A stretch of 64,000 nt of DNA from Promerops cafer (taxonomy: Eukaryota > Chordata > Aves > Passeriformes > Nectariniidae), in assembly GCA_013398275.1 (NCBI GenBank), contig VZSE01010767.1, positions 124,001 through 188,000 of the forward strand, in the 5' to 3' direction. Positions 14,200 to 26,100 of the stretch are shown here, piece by piece. The position numbers were made by a program, and so were the translations under genes. Under the pieces are notes generated by a model that saw nothing but the letters and a program-made list of their open reading frames with translations, was not told the DNA's origin and searched no databases. Every line of letters starts with the position of its first letter. The stretch's first letter is position 1.

Positions 14200-14490
14200 C
14201 ACCTGGCTGGCAATCACCACTGGAGAGGGCCCAGGACAATTGCTGTCCCAAAGCAGGATCAGTTAAAGCTGCTCCTCCAAGAAAAACACTCCACAGGTGC
14301 ACTGGCAATCAATTCCAGGGCTTGACTACCTACTCAATAAAAGCTTTCCTTCTGTTCTTGTGGAACTGCCTGCATTTCAGTGAGTGCCCACAGCCTTTTT
14401 CTCTGCCACTGGGCACCACTGAGAACGGCTAGCTCCACCTTCTTTACTGCCCCACCAGGTAATTAAAGACACAGAAGACACCCCTGAGTC
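14200..14490 (-). mobile_element. CR1 LINE fragment, decayed
   Basis: Reversed CR1 recognised by 'ggaactgcctgcatttcagt' and 'cactgggcaccactgagaac'. Boundaries are approximate; similarity may begin up to 100 bp earlier. It lies just beyond the likely CEMIP2 poly(A) site. Confidence 0.65.
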
Positions 14491-14762
14491 AGTAACAACA
14501 CTGCTGCTGCTCCCGTGAGCTGAAATGATTGTAGACTCAGCAGCTCTGACAGGCTTTGAGATATCTGGCTTTCAAAACAGGCCCATAACTTCAGTCACCA
14601 TCAGTGTCTCCTTTCCAATGTTGCTTACTTGTCTCTGAACGAAGAGTAGGATATACTCCACAAACTTCACAAGTAAACTGGTGTTGAAATAAGATAGTTT
14701 GTATTATTAACACAGAACACATAATAAAATCACTTGATACAAGAACAGAAGACACCCAAAAT

Positions 14763-14793
14763 TTTATTGCTTTGTCAGATGTAAAAATTTATT
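14763..14793 (-). terminator. Probable distal polyadenylation signals of CEMIP2
   Basis: Two AATAAA hexamers on the minus strand (14788-14793 and 14763-14768) are followed by a G/U-rich stretch reading TTGGGTGTCTTCTGTTC, the usual arrangement for cleavage. Proximal alternatives on the same strand are at 15581-15586 and 15254-15259. Confidence 0.5.
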
Positions 14794-16927
14794 TATGCTA
14801 TTTGTCAAGTGTTTAAACTTACACAAAAGAAACACTTTAACTTCAGGTCCAATTGTTCATCAGTAAGCCCTACATCAGAATACCCTTGACACTTCCAAGG
14901 ACAATTTTTACAAGACGCTTAGAACAGCAGAATCTCATAAATAACGGCCAACTTCACAAGCCTGAGGGTCACTACCTCATCACTATTTCTCTGCTGAGCA
15001 TGAGAATAGAGGAAGCCTTAAAGCCATTTTAATCCCCAAACACTATCACTACTGCACTCAGAACATTTACATCACACTGCCCTGCATTAATAACACCAAA
15101 CATTACAGTTAGTCTTAAAGATTTATCACAGCTTCTCCTAACAAAATGACTCTTCTTTTAAACATTACAAGAGAACTGTGCATCAGAACAACTGCAAAAT
15201 ACACAATCATCCATTTGGCTTGGTTTTACAATAAAAATAATATCGGTCATCTATTTATTAACTCCAACTCTTGTGTCATACTCCTTACCTCCTTCCTTCT
15301 CACTTAGGAAACTACACTAGACCAGGCAGTTTAATTGCAGCACTGAGGTAGCATATTTTAATTGAACAGAGTAATACATCTGATATTGTGCCTTCTCTCC
15401 TTTAAAGCACAAAAAAAAATCCCCACAGTTTTTCAACATCTTTGGAGAAGACAGGCATATAGTTCATTTCCAACAGCCACTCTATTTTGAATTAAAAGCA
15501 CAAAGCATCTATGAATGGTAGATACATTATACCAGCTCAAATGAATCAGAACATATACAAGAAGAAGGAAATATGTCAGTTTTATTAGAACTAGGGTTAC
15601 ATTTTAGCCCTATGGCACCTATTGTTCCCTAATATGAAATGCATCTTTACCATCCCTGAAATTTAATTTCAAAGACGAGGATTTTGAAAAAGGGCAGCTG
15701 TGCTGCTGTTCTAAATGATTTTCACACTATTGGCAGAGCCAAATAATTGCAACAAAACCAGATGAAATCAACGGACCTAATACAAAGTCAACAGGAATTA
15801 ACAACATGAGTATAGTAAAAGAATCAAAGTTAAGGCAGAAGGTATGACTTAATGAACTGAGAGCACTTTCCATTCACTTAGAAGTTAAAGCTGAGATAGC
15901 CTTAAAAATAATTAAAGAAAAACCAACACCAAGAAACAAACAAACAAAAACAACAACCCAAAACCAACCAACCAAACAACAAAACAAACCCCCAAAACAT
16001 TAAAAAAACAACAAAAAAACCAACAAAACAAAACAAAAAAAACCCACCACTGCAACAGTAGAAGCCTAATTTCCTAACAAATTGAGAATAACAGTATCTC
16101 AGCTTTGCCCTTCTGGCTAAAAGCTTTAAATGACTAAACTGAAGCCAAGCTGTACTCAAGGCTGCAGCCTTAACTTCTAGACTGTTCATTAAAGTAACTC
16201 TTACAGACACACCGGTGCATTTAGAGAGAATAATAAACAGTGATCCTAAAGAACAGGAGTAATTTCCTGCTCTGTGTGCCATGATTGTACACATAGCCTT
16301 GTAAAACTCTGCTGAATGGTACACAATTCTCACCCAGCCCCAGGCTGGATCTTTGAATTCCTCCCTCCATCTTTCACACAGGAAAGCAAAAATTTTTACT
16401 ACAGTTAAATGAGTCAGCCTCATGCATAGAGGGAATTGAGTTTTAACACATTGGAAAGCAGGCTGAGAATGTAACTGAGCTGACTGATAAATAAACTCCC
16501 ATGGAAACACCTAAACAGCTGAGGGAAAAATGCTTAAGTTATAATGACCAATTCAAGCTCTTTATGAAGGCATTGATGTTAAACTTTCAAGTAACCCAAA
16601 ATGCACTCCAACACCTGTTATTAAAAACTTAAGGCTTTTATGAATACCCTCTTACATACAAAAGGAGTATTAAACAGAAGGAACTTGTTTACAGTAAATA
16701 CAAACATCTGAAAAAACTCTGAAACCTGTTTATACAAATACTAATAAATTCTTTAATATTTTGTACAACTAGAAGGTGCACAGATTGGCATTCAAGCAGT
16801 CAATGCTGGCAAACATCTGTCAGACAATAACATGATTTACTTGGATAACAATATAGTTTAAAATGCCATAAATTAAAAAATAAGTTAGTTCACATTTTTT
16901 CCCCAGATTTTATGTACATCTTAGTCT
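14764..16927 (-). other. CEMIP2: CEMIP2 3' UTR (probable)
   Basis: About 2.16 kb from the stop to the most distal AATAAA cluster, close to my recollection of the human 3' UTR length (about 2 kb). It is AT-rich without strong repeats, except a U/G-only tract at 15934-16051 as read on the mRNA. Several AATAAA motifs could give shorter isoforms. The distal end is inferred; no transcript data are available. Confidence 0.6.
15934..16051 (-). repeat. 118-nt A/C tract (U/G tract on CEMIP2 mRNA)
   Basis: On the plus strand this stretch has no G and only two T (16000-16001). It is built from irregular AAAC, AACC and AAC units. In the CEMIP2 transcript it reads as U and G only, apart from two A. It creates a long false ORF on the minus strand (15902-16510), which I do not treat as a gene. 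Confidence 0.85.
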
Positions 16928-17124
16928 TTAGTGAGATCGTGCAGCTTTCTTCAGAAGCTCAAGGTCTTTCCGAGGGCTTTTAATTGCTCTGGCACAGCCA
17001 TACTCTTCCAGTTGCAGAGGGATATATTTTTCTATCTGAACAAGCCCATGCCCAGCAGGACTGGTAAACAGCTTAATCCAGGATGGCTTAATGTTTCCTC
17101 TGAAGCCCAGAAAGGCCAAGCTTC
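16928..17124 (-). CDS. CEMIP2: CEMIP2 exon 24 (C-terminus and stop)
   Basis: Residues 1318-1382 and TAA. Encodes AFLGFRGNIKPSWIKLFTSP, then IPLQLEEYGCARA and a basic tail ending DLELLKKAARSH. The end aligns with the human C-terminus with no extension. Confidence 0.95.
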
Positions 17125-20100
17125 CTGTGACAGAAAAACCTCAGCATTAGCAAACCAGCCAAGCTTACTGCAGCACAATACAGGACTGGTTAGGTAGGAA
17201 AAGGCACGCTCCCCCAAAATTCCTTCCCCTACAATATTCGGGACATTTATGCACTCTCAGCTTTACAAGCACCTCACAAGGAAATAATGATTTGCAATTT
17301 CCTTTCTCAATACTTAGTATTAAATACTCTGAAATCTTGATTTGAAAATATAGCTAATTGGACAGTTATAAAACCTGCTTTCTCAACCACAACTTTGGGG
17401 CATCACTCTGAACAGATGAGAACTACCACCCCATGTGGCCTATAAACTCATCATCCCTCAAAAAACCAACAGCTTCTCATTTCCAGCTTCAAGTTATTTT
17501 AGAACAGGAAACACTAGGCAGCCACAGGAGATTGTTTAAAGATAGATTTGCTGGGTGAGGCACAAAATACAGGCTTTAGGAAGAAAGCCTGGGACTTGTG
17601 TGATTCACAGGCACAAAGAACTGCTAGTTACTTCTCTGTTTGCAACAAGCTTCACACAATGGGATAAAGGGGTTTTCTGCCCCATCTACTGAAGAGCTGC
17701 CCACCTCCCCTCTCAACAAGAGCTGACACACAGCAGCCACACCCGTGCAAACTGGCAACCACCCTCTACCAGCTGCATCCTTCTCACACCCCATAAGAAA
17801 CCCACCACGCCAACATAAACACAAAGACCAAGGCGGAGTCAAAGAAATGTGCAACATTTCCACCAACCCTTGCTCTGAAGATAAGGAGGTTTCGCTGTCC
17901 CCAGGGACATTAAGGCTTCAGCTAAATTATTAGGAATTGCTACATCACCTCTTGTGCTCAGCAGAATGATAGACCTGCAACAGGAACAGCACAGACACAG
18001 CAGCTGTTATAAATGCATTTTTTTAATATTCTGCTACACACTAACAGCCTCAGTGCCCAATTTCTTACAAGTACTTATGACATGGAAATAGTAACCCTTT
18101 CTGAAAGCAACCCTTAGAATTTCCTGGTTTTATATTTATTTTAAATTTAACTTCAAAATCATTGGAAAGTGTTATTTAAACACAGTTTATTACTTTGTAC
18201 AAAAAAAAATCAAGTTTAGGTATTGATCTAAAATTAGAAAATTAAAATGCTGATTATTTTCTGACACTAACTCTATATTTACTGATGAAGAATTTTCTCC
18301 TTATAGGGAGAGAACAGTATGATATCTTTCACACAGTCCTTGCCACTGTCCTTATTAAACAAAAGATATTCTTGTTTTAAGCAAAGCAGTGTTATTACAT
18401 GATGTTTTGTTAAAGAATATTTTTGAGGAAAAAGGCAACAGCAGAACAATTTTAAGTGTTCAAAATCTGCTTAGTTTTCTTAAATAAAGCTACACTGTCC
18501 AATAAATTGCTCCTATGTTTCTCCTTTTACCTGAACTTAGACATGTTTTGTTCACTTTCAGTGCTCATATATCTATTAATCATTATTTAAATCCTTGTCA
18601 TAGAGCAGAGCTACAGCTTGCAGGACATACTGGAAATGAGTGGTCACTGCACATACCTTTGTGGAATTCCAGATTTTAAATATCCTTCTACACGCCTAAT
18701 GTCTACTCCAGAAAATAATTTGTTTCCCAACACCGTGCCAGTGCAGGCATCTACTACAACAATAAGTATTCCATTATCCTTGAAGGAAAACATGGTGTCA
18801 TTGACCTGAATGGAAAGAAAAAGAGAAAGAAAAGGAAGTTAATATGAATCAAACAGCAATTGTACTGCACTCAGTGTTAATCAATCTTACTCTAGTTTGG
18901 ACACAGTAATTTCCTTACAAATGCTTGCTTCTCCCTAGCAACTCTTCAGTTCTCCCTTTGAAAGGACACAGCTTAACAGGACTCCTGAAATTGCATGGGA
19001 GTGTTAAGCCTGTAGCTTCTACAGGCATATTGCACATTCCAGGTGACTTACTACCTGCCTCAGTCATTGCTTCTGCTTTGAGAAGCTAAAATTCAGATAC
19101 TGAACCCCCTGGACTTCTTGACAGTAATTGATCCCTGCAGCAGGCTAGTTCCAGCCCAGTTGCTTCCTACTGAGTGCTCTTACAGCTTTGGATATGGCAC
19201 ACACATTCCCGGAGAGGTCTGCAGCTGCAAAGGTTGAGCTGCTCATGTGCCATTTGTCTACCTGAATAGCAGAAGGTTCAGCCAGGCCAACAATGACACT
19301 GCAGAATGTAAGGCATGTGCAGACTAAGCTCGGTGGTGGGAGGGTGTCTACAAATGGTATTTCACCATCACGTGCAAGTCTACTTCAGCATCTGAATGGA
19401 AAAGTCAAACTAAACTACTTTTTAAACAGTTACCACATCACTGGGCTTACTTGGGCCACATGAGAACAAATACTGAAATCTACTGATTCTTTAGCAATTG
19501 CCATTTAGAGGACTTTAGCAAAGCCTAATGGCTTGTGTGACCCATCCCACCAACTTGCTAATCTGCTTGCACAAGGACAATTTAAACAAAATGGATTTAA
19601 CTAAAATTGCTACGTTACATGTTCTGTTTATTTCCAAAACCAGCCATAAATGTATACTCACACAGATTTAAACATGAAGCTGAACATTTTAAACTCTAAC
19701 AGGCACATTTTTCTCTTCAGCAAGTAGGATTCAAATAAAAAATGGAGCTTTGAAGCCTCACTTTCTTATGTTTAAACATAAGCATTTTGACTTTATTTTT
19801 TAAACAATGAACCAATCTTTTCATTCAAGTGAAGAAAACTGAGGTCTGCATTATGTAGAGCTGTACAAGTGTTATAATACCAACTGCTTTGGTGATATTT
19901 AAGGAGAAAACCATAAAGAATACTTACATATATAAATGCTTGCTGACCTCTGCTTGACTCTTTTTCATCAGATGAATTAATCCGCACAAGGAGGTAGTTT
20001 TTGTGAGGGTCACTGGTGAATACCATCTGGATATCAAACAAAACAGTTAAGTACACATATTAATGTTTCTTCAACACTTTATCATGCCAGTTTACAACAG

Positions 20101-23100
20101 ACAGCCCATGCTCCAAAGCAAATGTATCTGTTTGTCATTATTTATGGTACTCATAATCCTAATAAATATAATGATACATAGTGTAACCTATTTTATCTCT
20201 TAATTTCAATATTTTTCCTCGCTTGCATAGCTGAGACAATTTCAGGTTCATGCTGAGACAATTTCAGGTTCGTGCTAATAAGCAAAGACCCGAACAGAGA
20301 GAAGGTTTGCCTCTGCAGCAAAGCTCTCCATAGCTCAGACAATACTGCAGAGCAAGACTTCAACCCACCTATGTCCCTTTTCTGTAGCACTTGGAGCAAG
20401 AGTTGCACAAAAGAAAAAAAACCCTGAAACCTTTGTGCTACAGAAAGGACTCCAAACCTTCAAGGAGTCCAAGAAGATTAACAAGCTGACCACTGCTATT
20501 TGGTAAGAGCAGTACTTTGTGCTGAAAGACTGAAATTTGGGTTTAAATTGAGTAGAGACCATCACCAATTCTACAGTTCATGCAAGTTTTTGTTTATTTT
20601 ATTTTACCTGAGTTGTGCCACATTTTGTACATGGTACAGTAGTTTTTTCTGGCATCTGCTTTATGACGGTTGGTACTTGGTAGTACTTTGGGTAAGCTTT
20701 TGCCATGCAATTACTTGTCCCTTTTGATGAATCTTTGGTCACAATCTTGATCCTTTCACATCCCTGAGATGAGCAATAACTGTGACCATCCCTATTATAT
20801 TTGGCTTGAAGAAATAAAAACAGTAATCTACACAAAAAGGGGAAAAATAATCTAAATTAACTGGTGAAATACAGGTATTTATATTCAATCTTAACAGCTA
20901 TAGTTCATGATTTTCAGAAGCAGATAAACTACAGTATTCACTTCTGCATCACTATCCAAAGGTTTTGAAGTATTTACAGTTCACTAGAGCTAGGAAATCT
21001 CTAATAACTTATCTAAAATTCCCCACAATTAAAGGAGATATCAATATAAATGTAGATGCTTTGCAAAGAAGAACCAGTCCTCAGATCAGTGGCTTACAGG
21101 AAACAAAAACCAAATTGCAGAGCATTAGTTTTTTCCCTGCCGATAGATCTTTGCAGACATGCAGCAGAAATACTCAGTTTCACCCATCAGCACTGAACAA
21201 TACTGTTGTGCTACTTCAAATCCCGGAAATGCACTTCAGGGTGTAGTGGTCAATAACGTTCACAGAAGACTTGGTAGTTCTTCTATTACATTTTAGACTG
21301 TTATCAGAGCAGCTCTTACACAAAGCAACAAAAATGTCTGTTCAAAAGCTACATTCATTTGCTACATGCACAGTAGCAGGTAATGGAACAAAATAAATAA
21401 GAGAACAAATTATAAATTTAGAATCAGCGTTTGCAAAACTCAAAACTGATGTACATAGGACTTAATTTATTTTAAGTTGACCATATCTAAAACCTCTCAG
21501 AAGGATTTTAGTGGCCTCTGTGAGAAGTACTTTTGAAAGAGAGATTAGGACTTTTAAATTCTTTTGGTACAGCTGAAAACAGATTAGGATTTCCAAAAAT
21601 GTAATTTTTAAATGTTGGAAGAGAAAGCTTCTTGGAAATTTCTAGAATTTTCAGTTTCAAAAGAAAACAGATAATTTCTCTGAAGACTAAGAAATGAAAT
21701 CCTAAAAGGCACTGCTCTGCAGCACACCAGATACAGTATTTTCCCCAGACATGGGGTAGGAAACATCTTTGGTGACTGTGGTGCTCTTGAAAAGTATTTC
21801 AATGACAACCATGGTAGTTTGGAGGTTTAAAGACATGTGAACATTCTTCCAAAGGTTTTTGGGGTCCCTCTCAACAGCTTTGTTCTTATGCGGGGGTCTC
21901 AACCAGTTGCTTTTAACAGTACCAAACTGGACATTTAATGGTTAAACAACATCTTCCTACAGAGTCAAATGACAAGAGTTACCCAGTACTGTTGTCAAAG
22001 TAAAACCTCTTGTCTGATCGATTCTTTTCAAGCTCCATCATTGATGAAACGGGCATGTAGCGCTCCACCTTGCTTGACAGAGCAGATGACCGCCTTTGAA
22101 AGGTTTCCAATACTATAAGAAAATCTGTCTTTGGTTGGTAACAAAGACCAACACGAATCCAGTCATTCCTAGAACCAAAATAAAATGTATGAGTCCTCGA
22201 AGGAACAGTTTAGGTGTCAATACAGAGCAAACAGATCACTCCAAAAAAAAAAAGAGACAGGAACACAAAAAGCGCCTAAACCCTCAACCAGATGATCAAA
22301 TCTGCACAGTTTTTCATTAAACATTTTAGTAACTCTGATTCTCTCAGGATATATCTGATTATATACTTCAGAGATATTTAGTAAGTTTATTTGCCAACAA
22401 AATCAAGTACGATAAACTGTTCAACTGCAATTCTGCTCAACTTCACTATTGGTATATCTTCTTCTCCAAAGGTTTTTCCTTAAAGACACTGTACTGGACA
22501 AGTGTTTAACTTCAGGTGCAGGTCTGTTGTTTAATCCCTTACTTTTCATACTTTAGTATTTGTAATTATGAAAAAAAACCCAAACCCAAGCTCTGGTCTT
22601 CTAGATGGTTGCAAACTCCTGCACAGTAATTTTGCAAGACATAACTTCAGTATTGCCTTACGGATCAAAGCCATGAAAGAAAGTAAACATACTTGTTGAA
22701 GTTAATGAGATACAGATAGGTGACATTTGGAGCTTTTCCATTCCAATGTATTGTATAGCCCTTTTGGAGCATCACCACTGGCTGGTATTGCTGAAAGGCA
22801 GCTGCTCTCTGATTAATACCCCGAAGAACCATGGGATTGGCTGGATACTCATCTCGGACAACAGTCATGGAAAGATTCTGTCCATTCCAGGTTTGGACAT
22901 AAACCTATACAATATTTAAGAGGGTAAAAACAGGAAGATCTGTCTCTTTGCAAAAGCAAATGAAATAGTGAAGCACAATCAGTACATTATTAACTGAAAT
23001 TATGTAACCTGATGTTCTATGTAATACACAAATCTCTCCTGAATAAAAGTCCTATTTAAAAAACTATTGTAGATTTTTCCCGTTTTACAGCCAAAAAAGT

Positions 23101-26100
23101 GTATGGAGGAGAAAAAAAAAAATAGCTATAACACCTGGCCACACAGAGCAGGAACCAGAATGAGAATCAAACCTCACAAGACTTGTATTCAGAAGGTCGT
23201 ATTTAACATCTCCAGAAAACAAACCAACAAAACAACCCCTTAAAATCCACTCTGTTGAAAAAAAAGCAGAAAGAACTTGCATGGAAGAAGATACCTTCAA
23301 TGAAAAAATGTTTTAGCAGATACAGCTGCAACACAGAACTCTTGGCAAACACGTTTAGATTTATCTTGCAGCATCTGATACTGTACCCTCAGTCTGCTGA
23401 GAGGAAGCATTATATATAAACAACTGTCTGAAAAGTGTGATATGAATAAAAGTATTTTTAAAGGTCAAAAAATTCTGAAATCCAAAGACAGGTAATTTTG
23501 TATTTCTTACACTACCTGACTCCACAAGTAGTTCATATCATAGATTTGCCCCAAACAGAAAGCCAAAAGTACTAGCCTGTGCATAGTTCCCACTGCAAAC
23601 CACTCCACTCCATTCTGTGATGTTAATGCATTTGGGGTGTTGAATCAAGTAATTATCCATTCGGCCCACATAGGTATCCCTGTAGTCAGTTACTGAACCA
23701 TCTAGATCATGAAATATTGAGTTCTTGTCACCATCCAGATCTCCTTCTTCAAACCAGGGACCAGGCTTTCCAAAGAAGGCTTTCAAAGAAACCTGACAAC
23801 AACAATAAAAGTTTTTGTTTTTCCTGAGGTGAAACACAGACTAACATTTGCACATATGCAGAAACACAGGAATTTGACAAAGCTTATTAAGGATAGCAGA
23901 ATCTTGCAAAGCAGACATTCTGGGTTTTAGTACTAGGCTCAGGCCAGCTCTTGCTTCTGAACAGTGTTAGTATTTGCTGCAGAAAATTCGTTACTAAGGA
24001 TATACCAAACCTTACAAAATCTTACAAAAATTTCTTTTCAACTTTACCACAAGCCATGAATTATTTAATGTAACATATCCTACATCTCTGAGGTTTTTTT
24101 CCTCAGGAGACAAAGGATACACTCTGTGTGACCTCCAGCCAGGAGACAAACTCTGAAGTAGGTATGCATAGAAAGGATGACCTACAGCTCTTGTCTGCAT
24201 ATGTTAAATACAAGAAAAAAAAAACATTTGCAAGACTGAAGGAAAAGTTGTAATAAACTTACATTTGGACCAAACTTCACAAGAGAAATGTTATTTTTTG
24301 GAGTCATCTGCCATGGATTTTTCATCAAGAATCCAACTGCACTGGTAAATCTGTCTGGAGTTGGCACGAAGTTTTTAAATGTGCACTTGGTAAGGTGAAC
24401 AGGTCCATCATAAATCTGAAAGCCTCTGATTGGAAATGTCCTGTTGATGCAAGCAAATATTTATACCAACCTGTAACAAAATTCACGATACGCTTGAATC
24501 TGTGTCAAATACACCTCCTCTCAGAAATCAATAAAGCAACAGAGTGACTCGCAAGATAGATTTTAGCAAAGAAAAAATGGTTTCTGTGCTTCTCTAATGA
24601 GTCAAAAAATCACCTACTCCTAAATTTTCCGGTTAGCAGAACTATCACTGTTCATTTGCAAATGTGCTCCTTTTTCAACATGAGAAATACAGCAGAAAAA
24701 TAATACCACCTGCTCTTTGATCATGGCAACTGGAAGTGACTGCAGACTGGAGGAAAGCAAATGTCACTTCTAACTTGAGGAAGAACACCCAGAGAATAGC
24801 AGGCTGGTTTGGCTTAGCTTGACCCCCAGGAAGATGACGCAGCTGCTAATCCTAGAAACCAGGTGCCTGAAGGACTGGGAAGTTATCAGGAATAATCAGC
24901 ATGAATTCACCAAGGAGAAGCTGATAAACTTCTGTGATGAAATGACCAGCCTGGTAGAGCACTGGGAGAGCAGTGGACATGGTCTACCAAAACTGCAGTC
25001 AGACTTTTGACACTGTGTCCTGTAAGATCCTCATGAAGTATGGGCGGGATGAGAGGACAGACGGCTGGGCCCAGAAAGGGATGACACAAAGTCTACTTGG
25101 TGACCAGTAACAGGTGATGTACCCCAGGGGTCAATACCGAGTCCAGTCTTCGTCATTATTTTCATTAGTGATCTGGATGATTAGGCCAAGTATAGTCTAT
25201 GGGCCAAGTTTGCAGAGGGCACAACACAGAGGGAAGCAGCTGATGCAGCAGATGATTGTGCTACCACCCAGACAAACTCTGACAGGCTGGAGAAATGGGC
25301 AGTTGGGAACCTCATGAAGTTTAACATGGGGAAATGCAAGGTCTTGCATTGGGAGCAACAACTCTTTGTGCCAGTGAAAATGATCTGTGGGTCCTAAAGG
25401 AAGCCAAATTATGCCAAACAATGTGCCCTTGACACAAAGAGGCAAAAGGTGTCCAGGGCTGCACAGTGAGAAGTGCCACCAGAAAACTGAGGGAAGTGAT
25501 ACTTCCCATTTTTTCAGCACTGGTGAAGCAACATGTAGAGTGCTTGTCCCCAGTACAAGGCAGATATGGAGATATTGGAAAGTGCAGCAAAGAGCCACAA
25601 AGATGATTTAAGTCCCTGGAGCATCTCTCATGGGAAGAAACACTGGGAGACATGCTCAACTTGGAGCAAAAAAGCCTCAGGCAGGAATCTCAACATATAT
25701 CTGAAGGGAGGGTGCAAAAAAGATGGAGGCAGGCTATTCCCAGTGACAAGACCAGCAGTGATGCACACAAGATGAAAAGTAGGAGGTCCCTGCTAAACAA
25801 CAGGAGAAACTTTTTCACTGAGAGAGTGACTGACCACTGGTACAGGTTGCCCAGGAAAGTTGTGAAGAATCCGCCCTTGGAGATGTAGTAAAGACACCTG
25901 AATGCTGGCCTGGAACACGAGCCCTAGGTGACAGCTCTTGAGCAGGGGAGTTGGGCAAGATGACCTCCAGAAGCCCCCTCCAGCCTCAGTTGTTAGGTGA
26001 TTCCACTCAACAGACCGAATACCTCATATCTTCCACCACATTAAATTCTCCCCTTTAAATGGCTGAAGAGCAAAAAACTAGAGTGGCCGCTTCACCCTTT

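Noticed and set aside
15902..16510. 202-codon minus-strand frame with a hydrophobic, F/W/V-rich tail
   Set aside because: It lies in the CEMIP2 3' UTR, starts at a non-ATG codon, and its tail is only the translation of the low-complexity U/G tract.
23571..23577. Alternative GT donor four bases into intron 17 (CAGGCTA|gtactt)
   Set aside because: Using it would add four bases and break the frame into exon 18, whereas the GC donor keeps exact collinearity with the human protein.
25197..25659. Minus-strand frames of 112-133 codons
   Set aside because: They are antisense shadows of a CR1 copy on the plus strand.
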